A DNA stretch of 64,000 bases, taken from NCBI RefSeq assembly GCF_001078705.1, contig NZ_CDMW01000001.1:253106-317105 (forward strand). The letters are read 5' to 3'. The translations under genes and the position numbers were made by a program. Below, one piece after another: positions 18,731 to 28,334 of the stretch; within the stretch, counting starts at the first letter, position 1, and each line of letters opens with the position of its first letter. The notes under the pieces were generated by a model. That model saw only the letters and a list, made by a program, of their open reading frames with translations, made no database searches and had not been told where the DNA came from. This DNA comes from Streptococcus sanguinis. GTDB lineage: Bacteria; Bacillota; Bacilli; Lactobacillales; Streptococcaceae.

Positions 18731-19480
18731 TCAGCCTAGATGACTGAAGTCAAAGACATTGAGAAATTCCTGGGCTCGCTGGGTTTTAGGTTGGCTGAAG
18801 AACTGTTGGGCGGTATTTTCCTCGAGGATACCACCTTGGTCCATGAAGATGATCCGATCGGCAATGGCGCGGGCGAACTGCATTTCGTGGGTCACAATCA
18901 GCATGGTCCGTCCTTCTTCAGCTAGGTCATTAATGAGTTCTAGCACTTCACGGACCATCTCAGGATCCAGCGAAGCAGTCACCTCATCAAAAAGGATGAT
19001 TTCCGGGTGCATGAGGAGCGAACGGACGATTGCCACCCGCTGCTTTTGGCCGCCAGACAGTTGGCGAGCAAAACTGTGCTTTTTATCCGCCAGGCCGACC
19101 CGCTCCAGCAGACTTTCAGCTTCCTTAATGACCTCGTCCTTCTTGCGCCCCTGAGCTTTTATGGGACCAAGAATCAGATTTTGCAGGACATCCAGATGGG
19201 GGAAGAGCTCATAGCTTTGAAAGACCATGCCAATCTTCTGACGAACGAGATGGAAGTCCTTTTTCTGGCTGAGGATGGACTGGCCGTCCAGTAAAATATC
19301 ACCAGATTGGATGCTTTCAAGACCGTTGATGCAGCGAAGCAGGGTCGACTTGCCGCAGCCAGATGATCCTAGGATGACCACAACCTCTCCTTTTTGGACA
19401 GAGAGGGACAGGCCTTTAAGGATGGCATTGCTGCCGAAAGACTTGCGAATGTCCCGTAATTCTAAAATGATTTCCGACAT
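18731..19480 (-). CDS. Polar amino-acid (probably cystine) ABC transporter ATPase
   Basis: 249 aa GlnQ/TcyC-type ATPase: Walker A GSSGCGKST, signature LSGGQKQR, Walker B IILFDEVTASLDP, H-loop VTHEMQFA. Eight bases after the upstream permease; ribosome site GGAGTAACGG before ATG. Energises import through the two permeases of this operon. Confidence 0.88.
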   Translation of the reverse strand: MSEIILELRDIRKSFGSNAILKGLSLSVQKGEVVVILGSSGCGKSTLLRCINGLESIQSGDILLDGQSILSQKKDFHLVRQKIGMVFQSYELFPHLDVLQNLILGPIKAQGRKKDEVIKEAESLLERVGLADKKHSFARQLSGGQKQRVAIVRSLLMHPEIILFDEVTASLDPEMVREVLELINDLAEEGRTMLIVTHEMQFARAIADRIIFMDQGGILEENTAQQFFSQPKTQRAQEFLNVFDFSHLG

Positions 19481-19488
19481 GATGTCCG

Positions 19489-20166
19489 TTACTCCTTCCA
19501 GATGGTTTCCAAATAAGAGGACAGCTTAGAAATAGGAAAGCAGACTGCGAAGTAAAGCAGCAGAATGCAGCCATAAATCCAAAAAGCAGCAGAAGGGATA
19601 GACAGACGATTGCTGTCAATGATCTGCTGGCCGACCTTGACGACCTCGATGACTCCGATAAGGACGATGAGTGAGGTTGTCTTAATCATCCGCGTGATTA
19701 GATTAATCGCCTGCGGCAAAAGCCGTCGCAGTACCTGCGGGATGATAATGTAGACATAGAGCTGGCGCTGCGACAGTCCCAATGCCTGACCGCTCTCAAA
19801 CTGATGCTTGGGCAGGGAAGTAATGGCACCCCGTACCAAGTCACCCATCTCCGCCGTTCCCCAAAGAGAGAAGACGATAATGGCTGAAAGCTCACCAGAG
19901 ATATTGATGTCGAAATTTCTGGCTAGGCCAAAGTAAACCAGAAAGAGCAGAACCAGCTGGGGCATGACGCGGATAAACTCTAGATAGGCTCTGGACAGAA
20001 AGCGCACAATCTTTGAGTGCGAGGTCATAATGATGCCAAAAAAAGTCCCCAAGATGAGGGAGATGATGACCGAGAGGATGGAAATACCAATGGTAACACC
20101 TAGCCCCTGTAAGATACGTAAGAAATTATTCCCCTGAAAGAGAACTTGAATGCCCGAATCCTGCAC
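19489..20166 (-). CDS. Amino-acid ABC transporter permease (second subunit)
   Basis: 225 aa HisM/GlnP-type permease with about five membrane segments and coupling motif SGQALGLSQRQLYVYIIIPQVLRRLLP. Starts with GTG preceded by AAAGGAGG seven bases upstream. This start lies 41 bases inside the preceding permease gene, so the two are translationally coupled. Confidence 0.85.
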   Translation of the reverse strand: MQDSGIQVLFQGNNFLRILQGLGVTIGISILSVIISLILGTFFGIIMTSHSKIVRFLSRAYLEFIRVMPQLVLLFLVYFGLARNFDINISGELSAIIVFSLWGTAEMGDLVRGAITSLPKHQFESGQALGLSQRQLYVYIIIPQVLRRLLPQAINLITRMIKTTSLIVLIGVIEVVKVGQQIIDSNRLSIPSAAFWIYGCILLLYFAVCFPISKLSSYLETIWKE

Positions 20167-20806
20167 GCCGCAGCCTCCTTTCTATCCAGCTAAAGCCAAG
20201 TGAGATTGGCAACAAAATAATCAGATAAGCGATGACCAACATGAGCAGAGCCGTATCTGTCTCGTAGTAAAGACCAATCAAGTCCTTAGCTACAAACATT
20301 AGGTCTGCCAAGGCAACAGCTGAAAATACTGAGGTTTCCTTGATTAAAAAGATGACATTGGCACTAAAGGAAGGCAGGGCAATAGCTGCAGCCTGAGGCA
20401 GGATGACATAGTAGAAGACTTGTATTGGTCGCAGGCCGATAGAGAGTCCGACTTCCCTCTGCGTCCGGCTGACTGCTTCAAGGCCGCTTCGGAAAGACTC
20501 AGCCATATAGGAACCGCCCAGAAAGATTAGCCCAATCGTTGCACAAGCCTCAGAGGACAGAACGAGTCCAACACGAGGCAGGCCAAAGAAAAGAAAGAAA
20601 AGCTGCAGCAACAGCGGCGTATTGCGGGAAAACTCGATATAGGCGGTTGCTAGCGGCTTCAAAACTGGAATCTTGTAAAAGCGAATCAGACTGACTAAGA
20701 ATCCGACAGCAATTGATCCCAAAATCCCCCAAAAGGCGATGAACATGGTTAAAAGAAAGGCCTCTTGATAGAGGGGATAGTAATCACTAACGACGTCCCA
20801 GTTCAC
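20126..20806 (-). CDS. Amino-acid ABC transporter permease (first subunit)
   Basis: 226 aa from GTG 20806 (MNWDVVSDYYPLYQ); AAGGAG ends eight bases upstream. A GTG at 20815 is in frame but touches the ribosome site. Five membrane segments and coupling motif EVGLSIGLRPIQVFYYVILPQAAAIALP; ends in a basic tail that overlaps the next permease. First gene of the operon, behind the Cmb-box at 20879-20905. Confidence 0.85.
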   Translation of the reverse strand: MNWDVVSDYYPLYQEAFLLTMFIAFWGILGSIAVGFLVSLIRFYKIPVLKPLATAYIEFSRNTPLLLQLFFLFFGLPRVGLVLSSEACATIGLIFLGGSYMAESFRSGLEAVSRTQREVGLSIGLRPIQVFYYVILPQAAAIALPSFSANVIFLIKETSVFSAVALADLMFVAKDLIGLYYETDTALLMLVIAYLIILLPISLGFSWIERRLRRAGFGHSSSLSGE

Positions 20807-20878
20807 GGCTCTCACTCCTTAAACACTTGATGTTCCTAGTTTAGCATAGATAACAGGCCTTTAGTAATATGTATTTTT

Positions 20879-20905
20879 TATCGCACTGATAAGGAAAATC
20901 TATCA
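20879..20905 (-). promoter_or_regulatory. Cmb-box (CmbR/CysR operator) of the cystine-type transporter operon
   Basis: Minus strand reads TGATA-N9-TATCA-N3-CGATA: two exact half-sites, correct N9 and N3 spacers, and the same CGATA third half-site as the site before metQ. A TAAACT about 50 bp downstream may be the -10. Recalled consensus TGATA-N9-TATCA-N2-4-TGATA. Confidence 0.75.
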
Positions 20906-21051
20906 CTGGTCTGAAGAGAAATGCTAGATTGGGAGTTTGTTATTTCAGCTGTGAGCTCGATTAAACCAAGGTGGTTATAAAAAATTGCGCTTTGATTTTG
21001 GATGAGTATAAAAAGGCTAAAAATCCATGACCTATGGTATAATAGGATGAT

Positions 21052-22272
21052 ATGACAAGAGTTAATACTAGTTCAAACAAATTATACAAACTACTCTTTG
21101 CTTTATTAAGCTGTGTCTTGGGGCTATCGTTTCTGTTCATGATGCTGAAAGATGTCTCGTCCACTAACTGGTACAAGAGTCGATTTCAGGGGTGGCAGAC
21201 CATAACGGCTGAGGTGAGCGGGTTTACGACCAGTCCGCAAAGACGCTCTACACCCGCTTACTACCCTACTTATCACTACATTGTTGATGGCCAAACCTAC
21301 CAGGGATTTTCAGACCTCTATCAAGATGAAGTGCCTAAGTCTGGGGAAACCATTAGCATTCTCTATAATCCCAAGTCGCCTGAGCAGAGCCAATATAAGA
21401 ATGACATCCCAATCCCTCTCCTTGTACTCATGCCATTGCTGGGATTCTTATTATTTATGGCATTGGCTGTCCTCTCTCTTTATCAGGCCTTTAATCCCCC
21501 ACAGGAGCCAAAGCCGCAACCCAAGGCGGCAAAAAGCATCAGCATTGTTGAGGGAACGGTTCGTAAAGAGAATCTCATTGTGACCTTTGTTAGCCTAAGC
21601 ATGGTTATGATAGTCCTTACTTATATTTGTATTACTGAAACAGGGCAATTCAAAGCCTTATTTTATGGTTGGAAAACTACATCCGCTCAAGTCATTGACT
21701 ATGATGTGTATAATAGAGGAAGAAGAGGATTAAGTTTTTATAGTAGCATCTACCAATACCAAGTAGACGGCATGGCTTATGAAGGCCATTCTGTTATCGC
21801 TAAATTTACGCAACCCAAAATTCAAAGTCAAATCTCTATTGCCTATAACCCTGAGTATCCCTATCAGAGTGTTTCCAGTGAAAACTATCATATCTTTTAT
21901 CTAGTCTTTTTTCCTGGCTTCAGTCTGCTGCTAGTCGGCAAGAGTCTATCTTTAATCATTGCTGCTTGGATAAAGAAGAATAGCCTCGCTCAAGCCAGAA
22001 GACTAGGGCCTGTCTATGACGGCTATATTATCGATGTTATCCCCGCTGAACGGTTTAGAAACTATAATCCGTTGCATGAGATTTGGCTTGAATTTGATAT
22101 TAACCAAGTGCCCTATCAAACCAGCATTTGCCTTCCCTTAAGAGAGCATCATTTTATTTCTTACAGCCAGAATCCTAGACCTATCCCAGTCTATGTGGAT
22201 CCTCATGATGATAGCCAGTTCCTGATAGATGACAATGGACATCTATGCCATCACAAATCAAATACAGATTAG
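21052..22272 (+). CDS. Membrane protein with tandem DUF3592 modules
   Basis: 406 aa. Architecture is an internal duplication: membrane segment (about 12-33), DUF3592-like beta domain (GWQTITAEVSGF ... YHYIVDGQTYQG ... ISILYNPKSPEQS), membrane segment (~123-145), membrane segment (~175-195), second DUF3592 domain (GWKTTSAQVIDY ... YQYQVDGMAYEG ... ISIAYNPEYPYQS), membrane segment (~283-305), and a third divergent copy at the C-terminus (GYIIDVIPAERF ... IPVYVDPHDDSQF). Function unknown. TATAAT at 21038-21043 is only eight bases before the ATG, so either that is not the -10 or the transcript is nearly leaderless; AGGATGAT could serve as a short ribosome site. Confidence 0.75.
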   Translation: MTRVNTSSNKLYKLLFALLSCVLGLSFLFMMLKDVSSTNWYKSRFQGWQTITAEVSGFTTSPQRRSTPAYYPTYHYIVDGQTYQGFSDLYQDEVPKSGETISILYNPKSPEQSQYKNDIPIPLLVLMPLLGFLLFMALAVLSLYQAFNPPQEPKPQPKAAKSISIVEGTVRKENLIVTFVSLSMVMIVLTYICITETGQFKALFYGWKTTSAQVIDYDVYNRGRRGLSFYSSIYQYQVDGMAYEGHSVIAKFTQPKIQSQISIAYNPEYPYQSVSSENYHIFYLVFFPGFSLLLVGKSLSLIIAAWIKKNSLAQARRLGPVYDGYIIDVIPAERFRNYNPLHEIWLEFDINQVPYQTSICLPLREHHFISYSQNPRPIPVYVDPHDDSQFLIDDNGHLCHHKSNTD

Positions 22273-23945
<1,673 letters not shown>

Positions 23946-23946
23946 G

Positions 23947-23981
23947 AAAAAGGCTGAGATATGAATGTCTCAGCCTTTTTT
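23947..23981 (+). terminator. Terminator of the GH1 gene
   Basis: Perfect stem GGCTGAGA / TCTCAGCC, loop TATGAATG, flanked by A-run and TTTTTT. Confidence 0.85.
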
Positions 23982-24097
23982 CCTTAGCCCTCAAGGGCGA
24001 AAGTAATACTTCTAAAAATGATTTTGCAAAAAATTTTAAACATTCTGAGCCTCCTTTTTATAGCACATACATTTCTTATTTCTTTCTATTTTAAAGT

Positions 24098-24141
24098 TCG
24101 ATTCTCAAATATCCTTCAAGTAATTCTAAAATATTTCTAAA
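24098..24141 (+). promoter_or_regulatory. Operator A: four 11-bp direct repeats upstream of the response-regulator gene
   Basis: Four consecutive 11-mers: TCGATTCTCAA, ATATCCTTCAA, GTAATTCTAAA, ATATTTCTAAA. Consensus about RWAWTTCTNAA in exact 11-bp phase, as expected for tandem OmpR-family dimers on one DNA face. The same array recurs before each ABC ATPase gene of the cluster (27527, 29285, 30202, 32776), so the regulator encoded next to it is the obvious binder. Here it ends 24 bp upstream of the -35. Confidence 0.8.
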
Positions 24142-24165
24142 GTTTTTCGAATAGTCCATCTTTTA

Positions 24166-24194
24166 TTGACTTAGCCTCTTATCCTTGCTACACT
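24166..24194 (+). promoter_or_regulatory. Promoter of the two-component system
   Basis: TTGACT, 17-bp spacer, TACACT. Better -35 than the ABC promoters of the cluster, consistent with basal expression of the sensor system. Confidence 0.7.
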
Positions 24195-24225
24195 AGTGAT
24201 AGGAAATTTCTGGAGGCGAGTGTTT

Positions 24226-24906
24226 ATGGCTCATATTTTACTCATCGAAGACAACAGTGATATTCATGAAATTCTAAAAGAACTTTTTCAGAAGGAACAC
24301 ACGGTTTATTCCGCCTATTCGGGGACGGAGGGCATTTCGCTGTTTGAGCGGGAGGAGATTGATTTGGTCCTTTTGGATATCATGCTGCCGGGGAAGAATG
24401 GAGATGAAGTGTTGAGGGAAATTCGCAGCAGCAATGCTACGGTGCCGGTGGTTATGCTGACGGCCCTTGGTGAGAAAGCGCTAGTTAGCCAGTACCTGCT
24501 GAATGGTGCTAATGATTATATCGTCAAACCCTTCAATCTGGATGAGGTTTTTGCCCGTATCACCGTGCAGCTACGCAGCCAGCAGGCTTTGACTGGCGAA
24601 GAAGAAGGCCAGTCCTTTAAAAATATCCGTCTGCTCAAGTCTACCTTTGAGGCGGTCTGCGGTGAGAAAAGCGTCCGTTTGAGCAAGAAAGAATATCATA
24701 TCCTCCAGCTCTTGCTTCGTCATCCTAAGAAGATCTACACCAAGGAAGAGCTCTTTGAGCAGGTCTGGGAAGAGAGCTATCTGCCTGGGGATAATACCCT
24801 GAATACCCACCTCAGTAACCTGCGCAAGAAACTGGCTCAGTTGGACCCAACAGAGGAATACATAGAGACTGTTTGGGGTCTGGGTGTCCGGCTTAAGGAG
24901 GACTGA
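24226..24906 (+). CDS. OmpR-family response regulator of an antimicrobial-peptide-type system (LcrR-like)
   Basis: 226 aa. Receiver domain with acidic pocket EDN, phospho-acceptor Asp in VLLDIMLPGKNG, switch Thr in MLTALGE and Lys in VKPFN; C-terminal winged helix (YTKEELFEQVWEESYLPGDNTLNTHLSNLRKKL and VWGLGVRL). ATG 24226 has TGGAGGCGAG upstream; the longer frame to 24196 begins before the predicted transcript start. Its DNA target is most likely the 11-bp-repeat operators of this cluster, including its own promoter. Resembles in arrangement the LcrRS/LctFEG nisin-type response of S. mutans (inference). Confidence 0.88.
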   Translation: MAHILLIEDNSDIHEILKELFQKEHTVYSAYSGTEGISLFEREEIDLVLLDIMLPGKNGDEVLREIRSSNATVPVVMLTALGEKALVSQYLLNGANDYIVKPFNLDEVFARITVQLRSQQALTGEEEGQSFKNIRLLKSTFEAVCGEKSVRLSKKEYHILQLLLRHPKKIYTKEELFEQVWEESYLPGDNTLNTHLSNLRKKLAQLDPTEEYIETVWGLGVRLKED

Positions 24907-24907
24907 T

Positions 24908-25783
24908 ATGTTGGTGTTAGTGATTTTATTTGCCCTTATCAGTCTGTTTCTGGCCATTGGTTTCATACGCTATCATCTGGCGGTCAAGGATGTGGCACAG
25001 CAGATTCGTCGGAAGCGGCAGACAGGGAGCCAGAATCGTCTGGCTCCTGCTGCTCATGCCCCCAGTATTTTGGAATTGACAGAGGAAGCAGAGTTGCTCT
25101 TTAGGGAGCTAGAAAAGACGACCTTTGTCGTCCAGCAGGAAAAGAAGACGCTGGATATGGCTATCAGTAATATCGCCCATGATATCCGCACCCCTCTGAC
25201 CATTGCCAGCGGCTATACCCAGCAGCTGCTGAAGGATGATAGTCAGGAAAGTCAGCAGCTAGTCAAAATTGCAGATAGTCTGGGAATGGTATCCAAACGG
25301 CTGGAAGCCTTGATGGAGTATCGCCGGCTGATGGAGGGAGCCATTCGGGCCAATGTCCAGCCGACAGATATATCCCAGCTGGTAACCCAGCAGCTTTTTA
25401 CTTATTATGATGCCTTCCAGAAAGCCCAGATTGACCTGCAGGTAGAGCTGGCTGAAGGTCTAGAGCTAGAGACAGACCCAGAAATTTTAGAGCGCATTGT
25501 CCAAAATATGATAAGCAATGTCCTCAAGCACGGCCGTAAGGCCGCAAGTATTTCTCTGAACAAAGAGGGCGAGCATTGTATCTTTACCGTTAAAAATATC
25601 GTCCAACAGCCTATCCAATATCTGGATAAGCTGACCAATCGCTTTTACTCAGAAAATCTATCCAGCAGTGAGGAGTCTTCAGGGCTAGGGCTCTACATCA
25701 CCCAGCAGTTAGTCGAAATCCTAGGCGGGGACTTGACAATGAAAGCCGAGGACGACTGGTTTGAACTAAGGGTTAGCTTGTAA
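24908..25783 (+). CDS. Sensor histidine kinase without extracellular domain
   Basis: 291 aa from ATG 24908 (AAGGAGG at the end of the regulator gene, stop and start one base apart). One N-terminal membrane segment (residues 1-20, LVLVILFALISLFLAIGF), no extracytoplasmic loop, coiled linker, HisKA domain with phospho-His in ISNIAHDIRTPLTIASG (~residue 98), then HATPase_c with N box (RIVQNMISNVLKHG) and G box (SSGLGLYITQQLVE). With only a membrane stub as input domain it probably senses through the membrane or through partner ABC transporters rather than by binding an external ligand itself. Confidence 0.88.
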   Translation: MLVLVILFALISLFLAIGFIRYHLAVKDVAQQIRRKRQTGSQNRLAPAAHAPSILELTEEAELLFRELEKTTFVVQQEKKTLDMAISNIAHDIRTPLTIASGYTQQLLKDDSQESQQLVKIADSLGMVSKRLEALMEYRRLMEGAIRANVQPTDISQLVTQQLFTYYDAFQKAQIDLQVELAEGLELETDPEILERIVQNMISNVLKHGRKAASISLNKEGEHCIFTVKNIVQQPIQYLDKLTNRFYSENLSSSEESSGLGLYITQQLVEILGGDLTMKAEDDWFELRVSL

Positions 25784-25791
25784 TTTTTAAA

Positions 25792-25835
25792 AAATCAAAA
25801 AAATAACCAATCTTCGGATTGGCTTTTTTGATTTT
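25792..25835. terminator. Bidirectional terminator between the kinase and the first ABC permease
   Basis: Stem core CCAATC-TTCG-GATTGG extended by AAAATCAAAAAA / TTTTTTGATTTT. Serves both convergent transcripts. Confidence 0.85.
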
Positions 25836-26556
25836 ACAAATCTCTTTTCTTCAGTGTAGCCAGTCCTGCTATTGTAAAGACCGTGATCAGACTGAGAGCA
25901 AAGATAGCTGTTTTGGTGATGACACCTGGTATTGAAGCGTCTCCGTAGAAGAACTCCATCTTGATAGCCTTGAACCATTCATTATTGGCATCGACCATTT
26001 GACTAGGGAGGTTGAGGAAGATGTAGGTCATGATATAGGTGATAAAGACGACACTATAGTTTCGAGTCAAGTAGAGGACAAAGCTGGTAATGCAGTACCA
26101 AGCATAGGTACAGATGACCTGCATGACAAAGAGTATTGCGAATTGTCCCCAGAAATTAGCTGGCAGGGTTCCCATATTACCGCCGGTTCGGACAAATTCG
26201 ATGACAATACCTAAAATGTAGAGCAGTATGAATTGCATAGGCAGTAAGCTACCGATAACCAGTGATTTAGAGAAGTAATACTGGATCCGAGTCTTGCCTG
26301 TAGTCAGGTTATTGTGATAAAGTTTGTCATTGAGATCAACACCGAGAAGCAAGCTAGTCATGACATTGCAGGCAATAAAGAGCATGCCGATGTTGTAGGA
26401 GACGAGATCTATGGCAAAAAAGATACCGTTGTCGGAACTGACAACTTTGGAAGTGAAAATGGCGAGAAGAATTCCAAAGATGCAGAAAGCCTGCACTCCC
26501 CAGAATCCTACGGAGCGGAAGAGACGGTAGTAATCCGCCTTGATGCTATTAAACAT
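25834..26556 (-). CDS. ABC-2-type permease, lantibiotic-immunity-like (module 1)
   Basis: 240 aa, six predicted membrane segments, N-terminal MFNSIKADYYRLFRSVGFW pattern shared with the three other permeases of this cluster (xADxYRLxRSxxFW) and a basic C-terminal tail (ATLKKRDL). Overlaps the upstream ATPase gene by 8 bp; AAGGAGG precedes ATG. Together with that ATPase it should form a BcrAB/LanFE-like exporter that removes membrane-active peptides from the membrane. Substrate unknown. Confidence 0.82.
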   Translation of the reverse strand: MFNSIKADYYRLFRSVGFWGVQAFCIFGILLAIFTSKVVSSDNGIFFAIDLVSYNIGMLFIACNVMTSLLLGVDLNDKLYHNNLTTGKTRIQYYFSKSLVIGSLLPMQFILLYILGIVIEFVRTGGNMGTLPANFWGQFAILFVMQVICTYAWYCITSFVLYLTRNYSVVFITYIMTYIFLNLPSQMVDANNEWFKAIKMEFFYGDASIPGVITKTAIFALSLITVFTIAGLATLKKRDL

Positions 26557-27481
26557 GAGTGTTTCCTCCTTGTTGGTTGATTAAGTCTGTAAAGTATTTT
26601 TCTAAGTCTTTGTGGGCGTAGTAGATTTCCCCAATTGGGATGTCGGCTAGGACTAGTTCCTTGGCAATCTTGCGAATTTCTTGTACCTTACCGGAAATAT
26701 GCAGCTCATCTTCCTTGTTGGTCGGCTTGATTTGGTAGCCGAGCTTGTCTTGCGCTAAATGGGCAGCTTGCTTGATATTATCCGTTTTGAGGATGATATA
26801 GTCGCCGCTTTCTCGGTCAAATTCTTCTTTAGACAGATCTTTGATGAAATGCCCTTGATTGATAAAGCCAAAGCGAGTTGCTACTAGATAAAGCTCGGAC
26901 AGGATATGGCTGGAAATGATGATGGTGATGCCCAGTTCTTGATTGAGGCGCTTGACCATTTCTCTAAATTCCTGAATCCCAACGGGGTCTAAACCATTGA
27001 TGGGCTCGTCCAGAATGAGCAAGTCGGGACGAGCCAAAATGGCAATGGCAATGCCCAATCGTTGTTTCATCCCTAGAGAGAAATTGCGGAATTTCTTCTT
27101 TCCAGTATCGGTCAGGCCGACATATTGCAGGGTTTCTTTGATGACTTTGTCAGCATTTGGAATGCCCCGGTCGGTACAGTAGTAGCGCAGATTTTCATAG
27201 GCCGACATGTGGGCATGAGCTACAGGGGATTCGATGACAGATCCAGTATGGCTGAGGGCTCTGGTCCATTCTTGTTGGTTCTGAGAGCCCAGAACAGACA
27301 CGGTCCCTCCGCTAGGATAGATGACTTGAGTGATGATTTTGATCAGTGTGGTCTTACCAGCACCGTTTTTTCCGATGAGACCGTAGATCTCTCCTTTCTT
27401 GATGGAAAGACTGACATCTTTCAGAGCATATTGATCACCGTATTTTTTAGTGAGTCCTTTCACTTCTAAAACATTTTGCAT
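26549..27481 (-). CDS. ABC transporter ATPase, BcrA/LanF-like (module 1)
   Basis: 310 aa. Walker A GKNGAGKTT, signature FSLGMKQR (LSGGQ variant typical of BcrA/LanF), Walker B LLILDEPINGLDP, H-loop ISSHILSEL, and a ~90-residue C-terminal extension. Ribosome site AAAGGAG. Transcribed from a promoter whose -35 region is replaced by operator B, so expression should depend on the response regulator. Paralogous to the ATPases at 28335, 29462 and 31803. Confidence 0.87.
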   Translation of the reverse strand: MQNVLEVKGLTKKYGDQYALKDVSLSIKKGEIYGLIGKNGAGKTTLIKIITQVIYPSGGTVSVLGSQNQQEWTRALSHTGSVIESPVAHAHMSAYENLRYYCTDRGIPNADKVIKETLQYVGLTDTGKKKFRNFSLGMKQRLGIAIAILARPDLLILDEPINGLDPVGIQEFREMVKRLNQELGITIIISSHILSELYLVATRFGFINQGHFIKDLSKEEFDRESGDYIILKTDNIKQAAHLAQDKLGYQIKPTNKEDELHISGKVQEIRKIAKELVLADIPIGEIYYAHKDLEKYFTDLINQQGGNTHV

Positions 27482-27516
27482 GATGTTTCTCCTTTAATTA
27501 CTTTGTTTATACTTTT

Positions 27517-27570
27517 AGTATACAAACTAAATTTCAAATATTTCTCAAGAAATTCTAAAATATTTCTAAA
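27517..27570 (-). promoter_or_regulatory. Promoter and operator B for ABC module 1
   Basis: Operator 27527-27570: 11-mers CTAAATTTCAA, ATATTTCTCAA, GAAATTCTAAA, ATATTTCTAAA (plus strand). The minus-strand -10 TATACT is at 27517-27522. The -35 position falls inside the operator and has no consensus, indicating activator-dependent transcription. Confidence 0.8.
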
Positions 27571-27592
27571 GAAATTTAAAATTGAAAAGATA

Positions 27593-27623
27593 AAAATGAG
27601 CCAGTCAAGAACCGGCTCATTTT
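27593..27623. terminator. Terminator downstream of permease module 2
   Basis: Stem AAAATGAGCC / GGCTCATTTT with 11-nt loop; T-rich on the minus strand after the stem. Confidence 0.75.
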
Positions 27624-27626
27624 CTG

Positions 27627-28322
27627 CTATAAATCCTTTTTGTGGAAAGTATAAAGACTTGCTGCGGTGAAGACTGTTCCTAAAACCAAGGCGATTAGAA
27701 CAATTCTCAAGGTTACACCGCTGCTTTGAAGCGTCTCAAAATCAAAGCTCATGGTGAAATGCTGCAGCCATAGAGATTTGGGATAAAATTGAGCAAGAGC
27801 TCCGGTTAAGGATGCGCAGAAAAGGTAACCTCCCAGGGCAGCAATCATAGATTTACTCAGATAAAGAATAAAGGAAATAATAGCTGTCCAAGCAATGACA
27901 GTCAGGCACTGCACAAAGAATAGAAGAATAAACTGAAGCAGGAAGGTAGCGGATAAATCACCGATACCGTTTAGAATGGCTGCTAGGATAAAGTTGATGC
28001 TATAATAGAGAGCCAACTGCAGCAACGTTACGCAGACCATGACTAGGGCTTTAGAGACGAAGAAACTGGTACGGGAAACGCCGCTGGTTAAAGTATTCTT
28101 GTAAAGCTGCTTGTTCAGATCTGTCCCGATGACGACCATAGAGAGGATAATGATGATAAAAGTATTATTACCGATAGCGTTGGACACCGCTTGTATAAGC
28201 TGGACGGCATTTAATTTGCCAAAGACTGCGCTCAAGGTCGTCAGTAGAAAAATGAATTCGGTAATCCAAACAGCCTTGGAACGAAAGAAGCGGTAAAAAT
28301 CTGCTTGAAAAGTATGTAACAT
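27627..28322 (-). CDS. ABC-2-type permease, lantibiotic-immunity-like (module 2)
   Basis: 231 aa with six hydrophobic segments; begins MLHTFQADFYRFFRSKAVW and ends FHKKDL, the same end signatures as the other cluster permeases. Lies 12 bp after ATPase 2. Module has one permease gene only, so a homodimer or pairing with another module's permease is expected. Confidence 0.82.
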   Translation of the reverse strand: MLHTFQADFYRFFRSKAVWITEFIFLLTTLSAVFGKLNAVQLIQAVSNAIGNNTFIIIILSMVVIGTDLNKQLYKNTLTSGVSRTSFFVSKALVMVCVTLLQLALYYSINFILAAILNGIGDLSATFLLQFILLFFVQCLTVIAWTAIISFILYLSKSMIAALGGYLFCASLTGALAQFYPKSLWLQHFTMSFDFETLQSSGVTLRIVLIALVLGTVFTAASLYTFHKKDL

Positions 28323-28334
28323 GTTTTTTTCTCC

